From NCBI GenBank assembly GCA_022842685.1, contig JALHPC010000030.1:1-34446 (forward strand): a DNA stretch of 34,446 bases. The letters run 5' to 3'. The notes below the pieces were generated by a model, which was not told where the DNA came from, did not search any database, and worked only from the letters and a program-made list of their open reading frames with translations. Shown here in pieces: positions 7,739-16,000 of this stretch; within the stretch, counting starts at the first letter, position 1; each line of letters begins with the position of its first letter. This DNA is from Candidatus Kapaibacterium sp. Its GTDB lineage: Bacteria; Bacteroidota; Ignavibacteria; Kapaibacteriales; Kapaibacteriaceae. The position numbers and the translations under genes were made by a program.

Positions 7739-7798
7739 GACGTAGATGTTCGATGAGGAGCATTGAGAAAACGTCAGGTCTTGCGAGGAAGTTCGTTC

Positions 7799-8503
7799 CT
7801 ACAGGGAACCGAATGTTGAAATCAGGTCATAGGTTCTATGATAGGCAGCAACAAGGTCGATGATACGCTGAACCTGGTCGTCAATGGTCAATGATGTTGT
7901 GTCGATGTCGACAGAGCCGCTAGCACGAATCAGCGGACTATCCTCTCGTGACGAGTCTAGTCGATCTCGTTCAACGATTTGCCTGCGGATGTCAGATTCC
8001 GAGGCAGCCTGTCCTTGGGCTGTTGCCTCTGCCAGTCGACGACGAATGCGTTCTTCGACATCGGCAACGAGGAAGACCTTTACATGGGCGTTGGGAAACA
8101 CCACCGAGCCAATGTCCCGCCCATCCATTACTACACCACCGTCGTTACCAATCCGGCGTTGCAGGAGAACCATAGCACGACGAACCGTTGGACATGCAGC
8201 GACGATGCTCACGGCATTCGTTACATCGGCACCACGCACGGCATCGGTTACGTCTTGGCCATCGAGTATTGTGCGCTGCCCGTTGGGGCTTTGTACCAGT
8301 TCGAGTGTTACGTTCCGAGCTACCTCTCCAAGGGCTTGATCTTCGAGTGGAACATGTAACTGGAGGGCCTTGAGGGTAACGGCACGGTACATTGCGCCAG
8401 TATCGATATAGGCATAGCCAAGGTGTTCAGCAACACGTCGGGCCGTTGTAGACTTACCGGCGCCTGCCGGCCCATCAATGGCGATAATGAGCGGTTTCTT
8501 CAT
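7799..8503 (-). CDS. cmk: Cytidylate kinase
   Basis: A 234-residue P-loop kinase that phosphorylates CMP and dCMP with ATP. The Walker A motif is DGPAGAGKST (10-19). AYIDTGAMYRAVTL and DGRDIGSVVFPNA are the conserved CMP-binding and LID-side segments, and RDRLDSSREDSPL is the usual C-terminal arginine-rich motif. The ATG at 8503 gives the standard MKKPLIIAIDGP N-terminus; a TTG three codons upstream is in frame but overlaps the -7 box at 8510-8517. The gene begins 22 bp after the HAD gene's stop codon and appears to have its own promoter. Confidence 0.96.
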   Translation of the reverse strand: MKKPLIIAIDGPAGAGKSTTARRVAEHLGYAYIDTGAMYRAVTLKALQLHVPLEDQALGEVARNVTLELVQSPNGQRTILDGQDVTDAVRGADVTNAVSIVAACPTVRRAMVLLQRRIGNDGGVVMDGRDIGSVVFPNAHVKVFLVADVEERIRRRLAEATAQGQAASESDIRRQIVERDRLDSSREDSPLIRASGSVDIDTTSLTIDDQVQRIIDLVAAYHRTYDLISTFGSL

Positions 8504-8509
8504 GCCGAG

Positions 8510-8517
8510 CAAAGATA
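8510..8517 (-). promoter_or_regulatory. Predicted -7 box for cmk
   Basis: On the minus strand this reads TATCTTTG, an exact TAnnTTTG match, followed by CTCGGC and the cmk ATG. The spacing from box to start is 6 nt, the same as at phnC. With a usual box-to-start-site distance of a few nucleotides, transcription would begin at or beside the A of the ATG. Confidence 0.6.
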
Positions 8518-8525
8518 CGACGTCG

Positions 8526-9230
8526 TCAATGCTTCATTGGGGTGGGCAGCGACTCGATGGCATTGAGCAACGAACTAACATCGGCAAACGACGAAAGAGC
8601 CGCAGTCGCACCATATTCCAACAGTTGTGCAGTTGTGAATTCGCCTGTAGCCACCGCAATGGTAGCAATGCCATTGTCGGTAGCACATTGCACGTCCCCC
8701 GGAGCGTCCCCAATGACGACCGATGTCGAAGGTGAGTGACGAGTGCCAAAGGTAGCGTTAAAGCGCTCAATCGCCAGGGGCGGCAACAACGAGCGGTTGG
8801 CGTGTTCGCAGCCAAAGGCGCCTATCTCGAAGAAGTGATCGATGCCCCCTACCGAAAGCTTGTGGAAAGCAATACGTTTGATGTTGCCGGTTACAAGAGC
8901 AAGGTCGTGTTGCGTGGCAACAGATTCAAGCATCGTCGAAACTCCGTCGAGAACATCCAGGCAGGAGTGGTCAATCGAAGCGGTCATACGACGCTCCATT
9001 TCGAGCTGGTAGTCGGGAAAACGACGTTCTGCAGTTTCCTGACTGATGTTGAGCAACAAGGAGATGTCGAGCACAATCTGACGATCTGTCCGACCAGAGA
9101 ACGAATATCCAACCAGCGCATCCACGGGGTCAACATGGTAGGTATGAAGGAAGGCCTCACGTAGAACGCCACGGCCAACACCGTGTTTGAGCTTGATCAG
9201 GGTTGCATCAATGTCGAATAGTAGCAGCAT
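8526..9230 (-). CDS. HAD-superfamily hydrolase, phosphoglycolate-phosphatase-like
   Basis: A 234-residue haloacid-dehalogenase phosphatase. Motif I is LLFDIDATLI with the nucleophile and acid/base aspartates (D6, D8; DxDxT form). Motif II is the Thr in ALVTGN, and motif III/IV is VVIGDAPGDVQCA. A helical cap lies between motif I and about residue 80. The arrangement matches phosphoglycolate phosphatase and related sugar-phosphate phosphatases, but the substrate cannot be inferred. An Ala replaces the more usual Gly within DxDGT. The gene lies 30 bp after the DUF6249 gene, so the two could be co-transcribed. A degenerate box TAGCTTGC sits 4 nt upstream of its ATG. Confidence 0.85.
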   Translation of the reverse strand: MLLLFDIDATLIKLKHGVGRGVLREAFLHTYHVDPVDALVGYSFSGRTDRQIVLDISLLLNISQETAERRFPDYQLEMERRMTASIDHSCLDVLDGVSTMLESVATQHDLALVTGNIKRIAFHKLSVGGIDHFFEIGAFGCEHANRSLLPPLAIERFNATFGTRHSPSTSVVIGDAPGDVQCATDNGIATIAVATGEFTTAQLLEYGATAALSSFADVSSLLNAIESLPTPMKH

Positions 9231-9260
9231 GAATGCAAGCTACGGCATTGGTGCGAGACA

Positions 9261-9797
9261 CTACGAACGCTCAAGTCGCCGAACAATCAAGTAGTATGCA
9301 AGCAGGCCAAGACCACCGAACAGCGAGGCCGAACCAAGAACGAGAAGTGGTTGGTGATCGCCGTGAAGAAATGGTTCGGAGGCGGCCAAGATGGCACCAA
9401 TCAACAAGCCCAATCCAATGCCACCGTACATCATTCCCCCTCGCAAAGCACGATACTTTTTGGTAGACTCAGTTTCTGAGCTGAACATTGACATATCAAG
9501 CCCCCGTTCAATCATGGCTAGTCGCTCCTGCTTACGTGCTTCGATAAAACGTTTGCCAAGGATGAGCCCAACAATCAGCGCTATGATGGGCACAAGCATT
9601 GCCACAAACGGTATGAAGTCATGAGGTGCAGTGCCGCGGGAATAATTGACGGGGTTTTCGGCACGTATAGAATCGAGCTTGAACTTGTAGTACATTTGAA
9701 GTTGACTTTCTGACATAGGTAAGGGCGCCTCTGTGCTGTCGGTTGCAAACAACGAGACCGAGGTGAACAGGATAAGAATCAGGAGGATGAGTGGCAT
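9261..9797 (-). CDS. DUF6249-like membrane protein
   Basis: A 178-residue protein with an N-terminal signal or membrane segment (PLILLILILFTSVSLFA), a ~45-residue polar stretch, a transmembrane helix (FVAMLVPIIALIVGLILG), a basic cytoplasmic linker with ARKQERLAMIERGLDM, and two further helices near the C-terminus. The IARKxExxxxAIEKG-type linker followed by glycine-rich helices is the pattern of DUF6249 proteins, which often neighbour ECF sigma and anti-sigma genes. It is divergent from such a sigma gene here. Function is unknown; a role in the same regulatory circuit is inference. The start at 9797 is set by the signal helix; the longer frame reads through the palindrome at 9854-9883. Confidence 0.7.
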   Translation of the reverse strand: MPLILLILILFTSVSLFATDSTEAPLPMSESQLQMYYKFKLDSIRAENPVNYSRGTAPHDFIPFVAMLVPIIALIVGLILGKRFIEARKQERLAMIERGLDMSMFSSETESTKKYRALRGGMMYGGIGLGLLIGAILAASEPFLHGDHQPLLVLGSASLFGGLGLLAYYLIVRRLERS

Positions 9798-9809
9798 TGG
9801 TAATTGCGG

Positions 9810-9817
9810 CGAAGATG
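9810..9817 (-). promoter_or_regulatory. Possible -7 box for the DUF6249 gene
   Basis: On the minus strand this reads CATCTTCG, one base from the TATCTTCG box of phnC, and ends 12 nt before the ATG at 9797. The spacing is longer than at the other genes. Low confidence. Confidence 0.3.
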
Positions 9818-9853
9818 GTTGGAAGTGTTGTTGCTGGTTTAGACACAAAGCCA

Positions 9854-9883
9854 CGAACCGGGTTTCATGAAACCCAGTTCGTC
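9854..9883. repeat. 30-bp near-perfect palindrome between divergent genes
   Basis: The core GGGTTTCATGAAACCC (9861-9876) is a perfect 16-bp palindrome. It is flanked by ACGAAC on the left and GTTCGT on the right, which pair with each other; only the C9860/A9877 position fails. It lies between the DUF6249 start (9797, minus) and the sigma start (9905, plus), where an operator controlling one or both would sit. It could instead be a copy of a dispersed palindromic repeat. It is not at a gene end, so a terminator role is unlikely. Confidence 0.85.
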
Positions 9884-9904
9884 GTACAGTGTCCAAACAG
9901 TCAC

Positions 9905-10492
9905 ATGACAGAGGCCGAACTTCGGAACGTTATCACTCGAGTGGTGGCGGGCGACCACCAGTCGTTTGCCATCATTGTGCGACATCTATCAACACAGGGA
10001 TGGAGTTTAGCACGACGAATGATGGCTACGCGGCAGGATGCCGAGGATGCTTTGCAAGATGCCTTTGTAAAGTGCTTTCAATCGTTGCCACGCTTTACAG
10101 GGCAATCACAGCTAAGCACGTGGTTCTTTCGCATTGTGTATACAACATGCATCAACCATCTTCGCACACATTCACGTCGAGATGCCTTAATCGAGCTGCA
10201 CGAGTCGATTGAACTTGCCGATGATGCCGAAGAAGACGATTTCGAAGAGACTATCGACCGGGTATCATCCGAATTGCTGCTTGAGGCACTGGATGCACTG
10301 CCAATGCGGTACAGAACGGTTCTAACATTGTTCTACGTGAACAGTCTTAGTCATATTGAGATTCAAGAGATTACCGCTATGCCGATTGGAACGATAAAGA
10401 CGAACCTTCATCGGGGGCGTCAATTGCTGCGACAAGCTGTACATCAAACCCTGTTACTTTCGGTTAACTCAAGACACATCACTGAACCATAG
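9905..10492 (+). CDS. ECF RNA polymerase sigma factor
   Basis: A 195-residue ECF sigma factor. Region 2 (about residues 10-80) includes the core-binding DAEDALQDAFVKCFQSLPRF and the -10-reading STWFFRIVYTTCINHLR. An acidic linker (ADDAEEDDFEE) precedes region 4, with LPMRYRTVLTLFYVNSLSHI and the helix-turn-helix IGTIKTNLHRGRQLL. The start at 9905 gives a normal N-terminus (MTEAELRN); the frame is open further upstream but runs through the palindrome and has no sigma-like sequence. The next gene begins 7 bp downstream and encodes a small membrane protein, a likely partner. The palindrome ends 21 bp upstream and may regulate it. Confidence 0.93.
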   Translation: MTEAELRNVITRVVAGDHQSFAIIVRHLSTQGWSLARRMMATRQDAEDALQDAFVKCFQSLPRFTGQSQLSTWFFRIVYTTCINHLRTHSRRDALIELHESIELADDAEEDDFEETIDRVSSELLLEALDALPMRYRTVLTLFYVNSLSHIEIQEITAMPIGTIKTNLHRGRQLLRQAVHQTLLLSVNSRHITEP

Positions 10493-10499
10493 AAGCAGT

Positions 10500-10856
10500 A
10501 TGAACGAACGCGAACATCTTGCTCAGGCTTTACAACGTGCTTCGGCTTCTCAAGAGCCGCCCGAGCTAATGGTATCGAATGTAATGCACGCCATTCGCAC
10601 CCAGTCTCATCCTACGACCCGTATTACGCGCCGCATGACGAGCGTGGTACTTTCTACAGGACTCATTCTCCTTGTAACAGGGGTTGCTCTGACTGCTTCC
10701 ACACTGATGTCATCGAAGGTTTCGGTCAACGTGGAATCGTACATTGGGCCGCTACGCGACATAGCAAACGTTCCCTTCAATTCTGTGCTTGTCGTTGTTG
10801 CGTCGTTGCTGCTTGCGCTTCTTATTGCACATTCGGTCGAGGCTCGCACTCGATAG
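10500..10856 (+). CDS. Small two-helix membrane protein, possible anti-sigma factor
   Basis: A 118-residue protein not recognised by family. The N-terminal ~45 residues are polar and probably cytoplasmic (NEREHLAQALQRASASQEPP). Two transmembrane helices follow, about residues 47-67 (SVVLSTGLILLVTGVALTAS) and 92-111 (FNSVLVVVASLLLALLIAHS). The 7-bp gap after the sigma gene and the helical cytoplasmic head followed by membrane helices suggest a minimal anti-sigma factor. No zinc motif is present. The periplasmic loop is only ~25 residues, so it would have little room to sense a ligand directly. Function is inferred only from position and topology. Confidence 0.6.
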   Translation: MNEREHLAQALQRASASQEPPELMVSNVMHAIRTQSHPTTRITRRMTSVVLSTGLILLVTGVALTASTLMSSKVSVNVESYIGPLRDIANVPFNSVLVVVASLLLALLIAHSVEARTR

Positions 10857-10905
10857 TCGGTTACCGGCCAAGATAACGAGCGTTCTGCATCGCATTCCGT
10901 CTGCG

Positions 10906-10913
10906 TATCTTCG
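10906..10913 (+). promoter_or_regulatory. Predicted -7 box for phnCE
   Basis: TATCTTCG followed by CAGCGC and then the phnC ATG. It differs from the cmk box by one base (C for the third T of TTT) and has the same 6-nt spacing. A partial -33 (TTCTG) sits 18 nt upstream. It implies that phnC starts a transcript separate from the sigma gene. Confidence 0.5.
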
Positions 10914-10919
10914 CAGCGC

Positions 10920-11687
10920 ATGACGCCACTCGTAACGGCCCGCGACGTTTCGCTTGTGTATCCCAACGGATACCAGGCCCTATATGACGTATCGTTCGAT
11001 GTTCACCCGGGCGAGTTCCTCGTAGTGATTGGCCTTAGCGGGTCTGGAAAGTCCACGCTTATGCGCACCGTTAATCGCCTTCTTGAACCTACATCAGGCA
11101 CCATTACCGTCGATGGAGTCGACGTAACCCACGTTGCAGGTGAACCTCTCCGGCAACATCGCCGGAATATCGGGATGATCTTCCAACAGTTCAATCTCAT
11201 CAAGCGCCATTCCGTCATCAACAATGTTCTGTATGGGGCACTGGGTAGCATGTCTACATGGCAAGCGCTTTCGGGTAATTATTCGAGCGACCAGCGAGAA
11301 ACGGCCATGCGTTGTCTCGAGATTGTAGGCATAGCAGATAGAGCCCATCACCGTGCCGACGCCCTTAGTGGCGGCCAGCAGCAGCGTGTTGCAATAGCAC
11401 GTGCACTTATGCAACAGCCCAAACTGCTTTTAGCCGACGAACCTGTGGCGAGTCTAGACCCTGCGACGTCGCATTCGGTTATGCGTTATCTAGAAGTCCT
11501 GAACAAGGAGTACGGTACCACTGTTGTGTGTAATCTGCACTTTTTGTCGCTTGTACGCCAGTATGCATCCAGAGTGATTGCCCTAAAGGGAGGCCGAAAA
11601 GTGTTTGAAGGTATGCCCACAGACATCACAGAAGATTGGTTTAAGGCCATCTATGGTGAAGACGCCGTGGAGGTGGAGATCGAATGA
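10920..11687 (+). CDS. phnC: Phosphonate-type ABC transporter ATP-binding protein
   Basis: A 255-residue cytoplasmic ATPase that powers import of phosphonate, phosphite or a related anion. Motifs are Walker A GLSGSGKST, the Q-loop in IGMIFQQFNLIKRHSV, signature LSGGQQQRVAIARAL, Walker B LLLADEPVASLD and the switch-region His in VCNLHFLSL. The sequence LVYPNGYQALYDVSF near the start is typical of PhnC. The gene overlaps phnE by ATGA. The operon has no binding-protein gene (phnD) and no C-P lyase genes. A PhnC-like ATPase for another substrate cannot be excluded. Confidence 0.88.
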   Translation: MTPLVTARDVSLVYPNGYQALYDVSFDVHPGEFLVVIGLSGSGKSTLMRTVNRLLEPTSGTITVDGVDVTHVAGEPLRQHRRNIGMIFQQFNLIKRHSVINNVLYGALGSMSTWQALSGNYSSDQRETAMRCLEIVGIADRAHHRADALSGGQQQRVAIARALMQQPKLLLADEPVASLDPATSHSVMRYLEVLNKEYGTTVVCNLHFLSLVRQYASRVIALKGGRKVFEGMPTDITEDWFKAIYGEDAVEVEIE

Positions 11688-12694
11688 CGCGAACCCTTCA
11701 CGTGGCCTTTGCTTCTGCCATTGATGTGCTCCTTGGCTCTTACCTTGGAACGGTGGTGTGGTGCGTAGTCGTCCCAGCAGTTGTTCTTGGTCCTGCGGCG
11801 CCCCCTATCATGATGAACGTGTGGGCATCAGTTCTTGGAGGGGTAGTGGGACTGTGCTTTTCGCTTGTAGGGGCGAGTATTGGCAGATCGGCCTTGGAAC
11901 AACGTTGGCCATCCGGTTGGCAGCGCAACGCTGTTGTGCATGCGTCGTGGTTGCTGCTCGTTGTTACGATAGCCGCGGGTTGGATTATCACAAGGATCGA
12001 CCCACTGCAGTTGTTCTCTCAGCAGGGTTTAGAAGGTGCTAGCCGGATATTCACGGCATTGTTCACGCCCGAAACGGCCATCATAGGCCAGGCAATAGGA
12101 GCCATGGTCGAGACAATCTACTTGGCCTTTATGGCAACTGTGTTTGCCGTGCCATTCAGTTTTTTACTCTCGTTCTTCAGCGCACGAAACTTGATGCGCG
12201 ACACTGCCATTCGGCGCAGTGTATACGTTGTCGTGCGCTTTATCACCAACTTCTCTCGCAGCATCGAGCCACTCATCTGGGCCATTGTGTTTAGCGTCTG
12301 GGTTGGCATCGGTCCCTTTGCTGGCATGCTTGCTCTCGTGGTTCACACGATTGCCTCGCTCACAAAACAGTATGCCGAACAGATTGAAGATGTAGACCAT
12401 GGCCCCATGGAGGCCATCGAGGCAACAGGAGCACGTAGAGTGCAGGTCATCTGGTTTAGCGTTGTTCCACAGTGCGTCATTCCCTTCCTGAGCTTTACCA
12501 TCTATCGTTGGGATATCAACGTCAGGATGGCAACAGTGATTGGCTTGGTGGGTGGCGGTGGAATTGGCAACATGCTCATTCAGTACCAAGGTCTAGCCCA
12601 GTGGAACGAGGTTGGCATGATTGTTATCATTATTGCCACCGTAGTGTGGCTTATGGACGTCATATCTGCACGAGTTCGCGAAGCCCTCAAGTAA
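11684..12694 (+). CDS. phnE: Phosphonate-type ABC transporter permease with extended N-terminus
   Basis: A 336-residue integral membrane permease. The C-terminal ~220 residues are a standard BPD-type permease domain, with the ATPase-contacting EAA loop EAIEATGARRVQVIWFSVVP and, after it, VATVIGLVGGGGIGNML-like sequence (MATVIGLVGGGGIGNMLIQY). Ahead of it is an extra ~110-residue part with two or three hydrophobic segments (TVVWCVVVPAVVLG, VLGGVVGLCFSLVGA, WLLLVVTIAAGWII). Ordinary PhnE proteins are about 260-280 residues, so this is longer than usual. It would pair with PhnC as the membrane channel. The substrate-binding partner must be encoded elsewhere. Transcription probably ends soon after, as a 26-bp gap precedes the next gene. 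Confidence 0.87.
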   Translation: MTRTLHVAFASAIDVLLGSYLGTVVWCVVVPAVVLGPAAPPIMMNVWASVLGGVVGLCFSLVGASIGRSALEQRWPSGWQRNAVVHASWLLLVVTIAAGWIITRIDPLQLFSQQGLEGASRIFTALFTPETAIIGQAIGAMVETIYLAFMATVFAVPFSFLLSFFSARNLMRDTAIRRSVYVVVRFITNFSRSIEPLIWAIVFSVWVGIGPFAGMLALVVHTIASLTKQYAEQIEDVDHGPMEAIEATGARRVQVIWFSVVPQCVIPFLSFTIYRWDINVRMATVIGLVGGGGIGNMLIQYQGLAQWNEVGMIVIIIATVVWLMDVISARVREALK

Positions 12695-12720
12695 CCTAAC
12701 CCTCCCCTCTTCATTACACA

Positions 12721-13002
12721 ATGGCTCGCATTCATCAATCGTTCGACACAGGCAAATCCGTTCTCGAGATGCGTTCGATGATTGACAGTCGAATTCTGTC
12801 GCGTTCGGAAATCTCCCTTCTGTTAGAGTCTCATACGTGGAAGGGCAACGTGTTGCACGCATCAGGCAAGCTTGGTTCTGGCACCATAACACTCGAGCAC
12901 GGACGTATCGTTGTCGACATCGAACTTTCGTTCTTCGGGGCTGCTGCTCAAGGGGCAATCGAACAGAAGCTTCGCGAGCAATTCAAGCAACTACAACAGT
13001 AG
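12721..13002 (+). CDS. Polyhydroxyalkanoic-acid-system family protein (PHA_gran_rgn-like)
   Basis: A 93-residue protein whose ordering of short motifs matches the PHA_gran_rgn family: an N-terminal IHQSF segment, HTWKGNVLHASGKLGSGTIT in the middle, IVVDIELSFFGAAAQGAIEQ and a C-terminal helix KLREQFKQLQQ. Family members were described near polyhydroxyalkanoate genes, but many occur without them, and none are seen here. Biochemical role is unknown. It sits between phnE and dnaE on the same strand, 73 bp before dnaE. Family call is moderately firm; function is not. Confidence 0.72.
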   Translation: MARIHQSFDTGKSVLEMRSMIDSRILSRSEISLLLESHTWKGNVLHASGKLGSGTITLEHGRIVVDIELSFFGAAAQGAIEQKLREQFKQLQQ

Positions 13003-13005
13003 AAC

Positions 13006-13014
13006 TGTGGATAA
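13006..13014 (-). promoter_or_regulatory. Perfect DnaA-box 9-mer upstream of dnaE
   Basis: The plus strand reads TGTGGATAA, the reverse complement of the strong DnaA box TTATCCACA. It lies in the 73-bp gap before dnaE, about 30 bp upstream of a possible -7 box. A single exact 9-mer in 34 kb can occur by chance (roughly a one-in-four expectation for both strands), so the location rather than the match is what makes it notable. Confidence 0.45.
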
Positions 13015-13045
13015 CTGACGCGCTCGTTGGCCGACGTTGTTACGG

Positions 13046-13053
13046 TAAGTTCG
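13046..13053 (+). promoter_or_regulatory. Possible -7 box for dnaE
   Basis: TAAGTTCG fits the TAnnTTCG variant seen before phnC. It ends 22 nt before the dnaE ATG, so this transcript would have a short leader of roughly 15-20 nt. A TTGG is found 15-16 nt upstream. Modest confidence. Confidence 0.35.
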
Positions 13054-13075
13054 TGCTTCACCTGCCCGACGCACC

Positions 13076-16000
13076 ATGGCCGACTTTGTCCACCTCCACA
13101 ACCATTCCCACTTTTCGCTGCTTGATGCCGCCGCCACTCCTGAGTCGTTGATTCTTGCGGCCAAGTCTGACGGTCAATCGGCCCTTGCGCTCACCGATCA
13201 CGGTGTCATGTTTGGGTGCTTTGAGTTCTACAAGAAGGCGAAGAAGCACGACATCAAGCCAATCATTGGCTGCGAAGTGTACGTGGCCGTTAACAGCCGT
13301 TTCGACCGCGATCGAGTTGTTGATAGTTCCGGCAAGAAGCGCAACTACTACCACTTAGTTCTTTTGACCAAGAACGAAACGGGCTACCGCAATCTTCTCA
13401 AGCTCACGAGTATCGCCCATACCGAAGGGTTCTACTATAAGCCGCGAATCGACTTCAACCTTCTACGCGAACACCATGAAGGTCTCATTGCTACGTCGGC
13501 CTGTTTGGCCGGGCCCATTAATGCGCCCATGCTGGCTGGTGATGTCGAAACGGCATATAACAACGCTAGATTGCTGAAGGACATATTTGGCGACGATTTC
13601 TACATTGAGCTGCAAGACCACGGCTTGCCGCAAGACAAGCATGTCTTGGAATTTGCACCAAAGCTCGCGAAGGACCTGGGTATAAAGCTGGTTGTAACCA
13701 ACGACGTCCATTACGTCGATCCAGCCCATGCGGTGCCTCACAACGTGTTGTTGAATATCAACAAAGACACGTCGTCGGCAAGAACCGAGTCCTTCGATGT
13801 TACCAAGGATCTTCGCTACGGATCGGAGCGTTATTACCTGGCCTCGCAGTCCGAAATGAAACGCCTGTTCAAGGAGTTTCCTGAAGGCATCGAGAGCACG
13901 CTCGAGATTGCTGACAAGGTAAATCTCAAGATCCCAACGGAGCTCCAGCTGCCGCTCTTCCCTATTCCTCCCGAGTCGGGCTGTGAGACGCTTGACGACT
14001 ACCTTGAGCAGTTGACGATGCGAGGTCTGGATGACCGCTATCCTGTGCTGACGTCGGAAATTCTCGATCGAGCCGCGTTTGAACTCAAGGTCATTCGAAC
14101 GATGGGATATGCGGGATACTTCCTGATCGTTCAGGACTTTATCCGTGCTGCCCGCGACCGCGGTATCCGTGTGGGCCCTGGCCGCGGATCGGCTGCGGGT
14201 TCGCTGGTTGCCTTTGCCGTTGGCATCACCAATATCGATCCGCTAAAGTACGACCTTCTGTTTGAGCGCTTCCTTAACCCCGATCGCGTGTCGATGCCCG
14301 ATATCGACGTTGACTTCTCAGACGACAAACGTGAAGAGGTCATCCAATACGTGCGAGAGAAGTATGGCGCCGAAGCCGTCGCGCAGATCATCACGTTTGG
14401 TACGTTGTCTTCGCGAGCTGTTCTCAAGGATGTTGGACGCGTGTTAGGTGTCGAGCTATCCGTCATCAACTCCATCACCGAAAAAATACCGGTAGTTCAG
14501 GGCAAGGTCCACAAGTTGAAGGATGCCTTAGAACTTCCCGACCTGCGCTACCTCAAGGACACGTCCGATCCCAAGCTTCGCAAACTCATTGAATATAGCT
14601 TGGTTCTCGAGGGATTCAATCGGAATTCTTCGTTGCATGCTGCCGGTGTTGTGATTGCTCCTGGCCCGATCTCAGACTTCGTACCACTGTACAAGACGCC
14701 GCAGACGGATGTTGCCACACAGTACAACATGAAGGATCTCGAGGAAGCGGGTCTACTTAAAATGGACTTCCTTGGTTTGCGGACGTTGTCGATTATCGAT
14801 AACACGCTTGAGCAGATTCGACGTAATCACAGTGTTGACATCGACATCGACGCAGTGCCCCTTGACGATACGAAGACGTATGAGATGTTGGGACGAGGGC
14901 AGACGTTGGCGGTCTTTCAGTTCGAATCGGACCCGATGCAGAATGCGCTTCGACAGTTGAAGCCAACCAATCTGGAAGACTTGATTGCCATGAATGCTCT
15001 GTACCGTCCGGGGCCCATGGACAATATTCCTGATTTCATTGCTCGCAAGCAAGGTCGCAAGCCCATTGAGTACTTACATCCGGCAATGCAGCCCATCCTT
15101 GAGCGCACGTATGGCATCATTGTGTACCAAGAACAGGTGATGCAGCTTGTGCAGGCATTGGCTGGATTCACCCTTGCCCAAAGTGACTTGATGCGACGAG
15201 CGATGGGTAAGAAGGACGCAGCACTCATGGCGGAACAAGAAGCCTTGTTTGTAAGTGGTGCGCTTGCAACGCAGAACATGCCCAAGGAATTGGCCAAGGA
15301 CATTTTTGCCCTCATTCAGAAGTTCGCCCAGTACGGCTTTAATAAGTCGCACTCTGCGGCCTACGCCTATGTTGCGTATCAAACGGCGTGGCTGAAGGCC
15401 CACTATCCCGCCGAGTTCCTCGCTGCCAACATGTCTGCCGAACTTAACGATCAAGCCAAGATTGTTTCACTCTCCGAAGAGGCCTCTCGTTTTGGTGTTA
15501 AGGTTGTTCCACCAGATATCAACAAGTCGATGGCTACCTTCGAGGCACGCGACGGTGTGATTTACTTTGGCATGGCGGGCATTCGTAACGTTGGAGTTGG
15601 TGTGGTAGAGTCGATCATGGCTACTAGATCGTCAACTCCCATAACCTCGATTTACGACCTCACCTCGCGAGTCGATCCTCGGCAGATCAATCGTCGTGTA
15701 CTCGAAGCTCTTGTATGTGCTGGTGCCTTCGACAGCTTAGGAAGTGGGCACAGGGCACAACTCTTCGAGGCTATCGAAACTGCATTAGAGTATGGTAAGT
15801 CGGTACAAGGCGATGCACTTGCGTCGCAGAACTCACTGTTTGCCGATACCACAACACTTAAGCCAAGCGAACCAGGTTTGCCTACGGTTCCTGAGTGGCC
15901 AGAACGAGACCGGCTGAAGCGTGAGAAGGAGTTTTTGAATTTCTACATCTCAGGACATCCCTTGCGCGAACACGCTGTTGCCGTGCGGAGTCTGTCGACA

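Noticed and set aside
9791..9904. N-terminal extension of the second ECF sigma factor
   Set aside because: It translates through the palindrome (giving the peptide TGFHET) and has no sigma-like sequence. The same peptide also appears in the minus-strand extension of the DUF6249 frame, because the DNA is palindromic.
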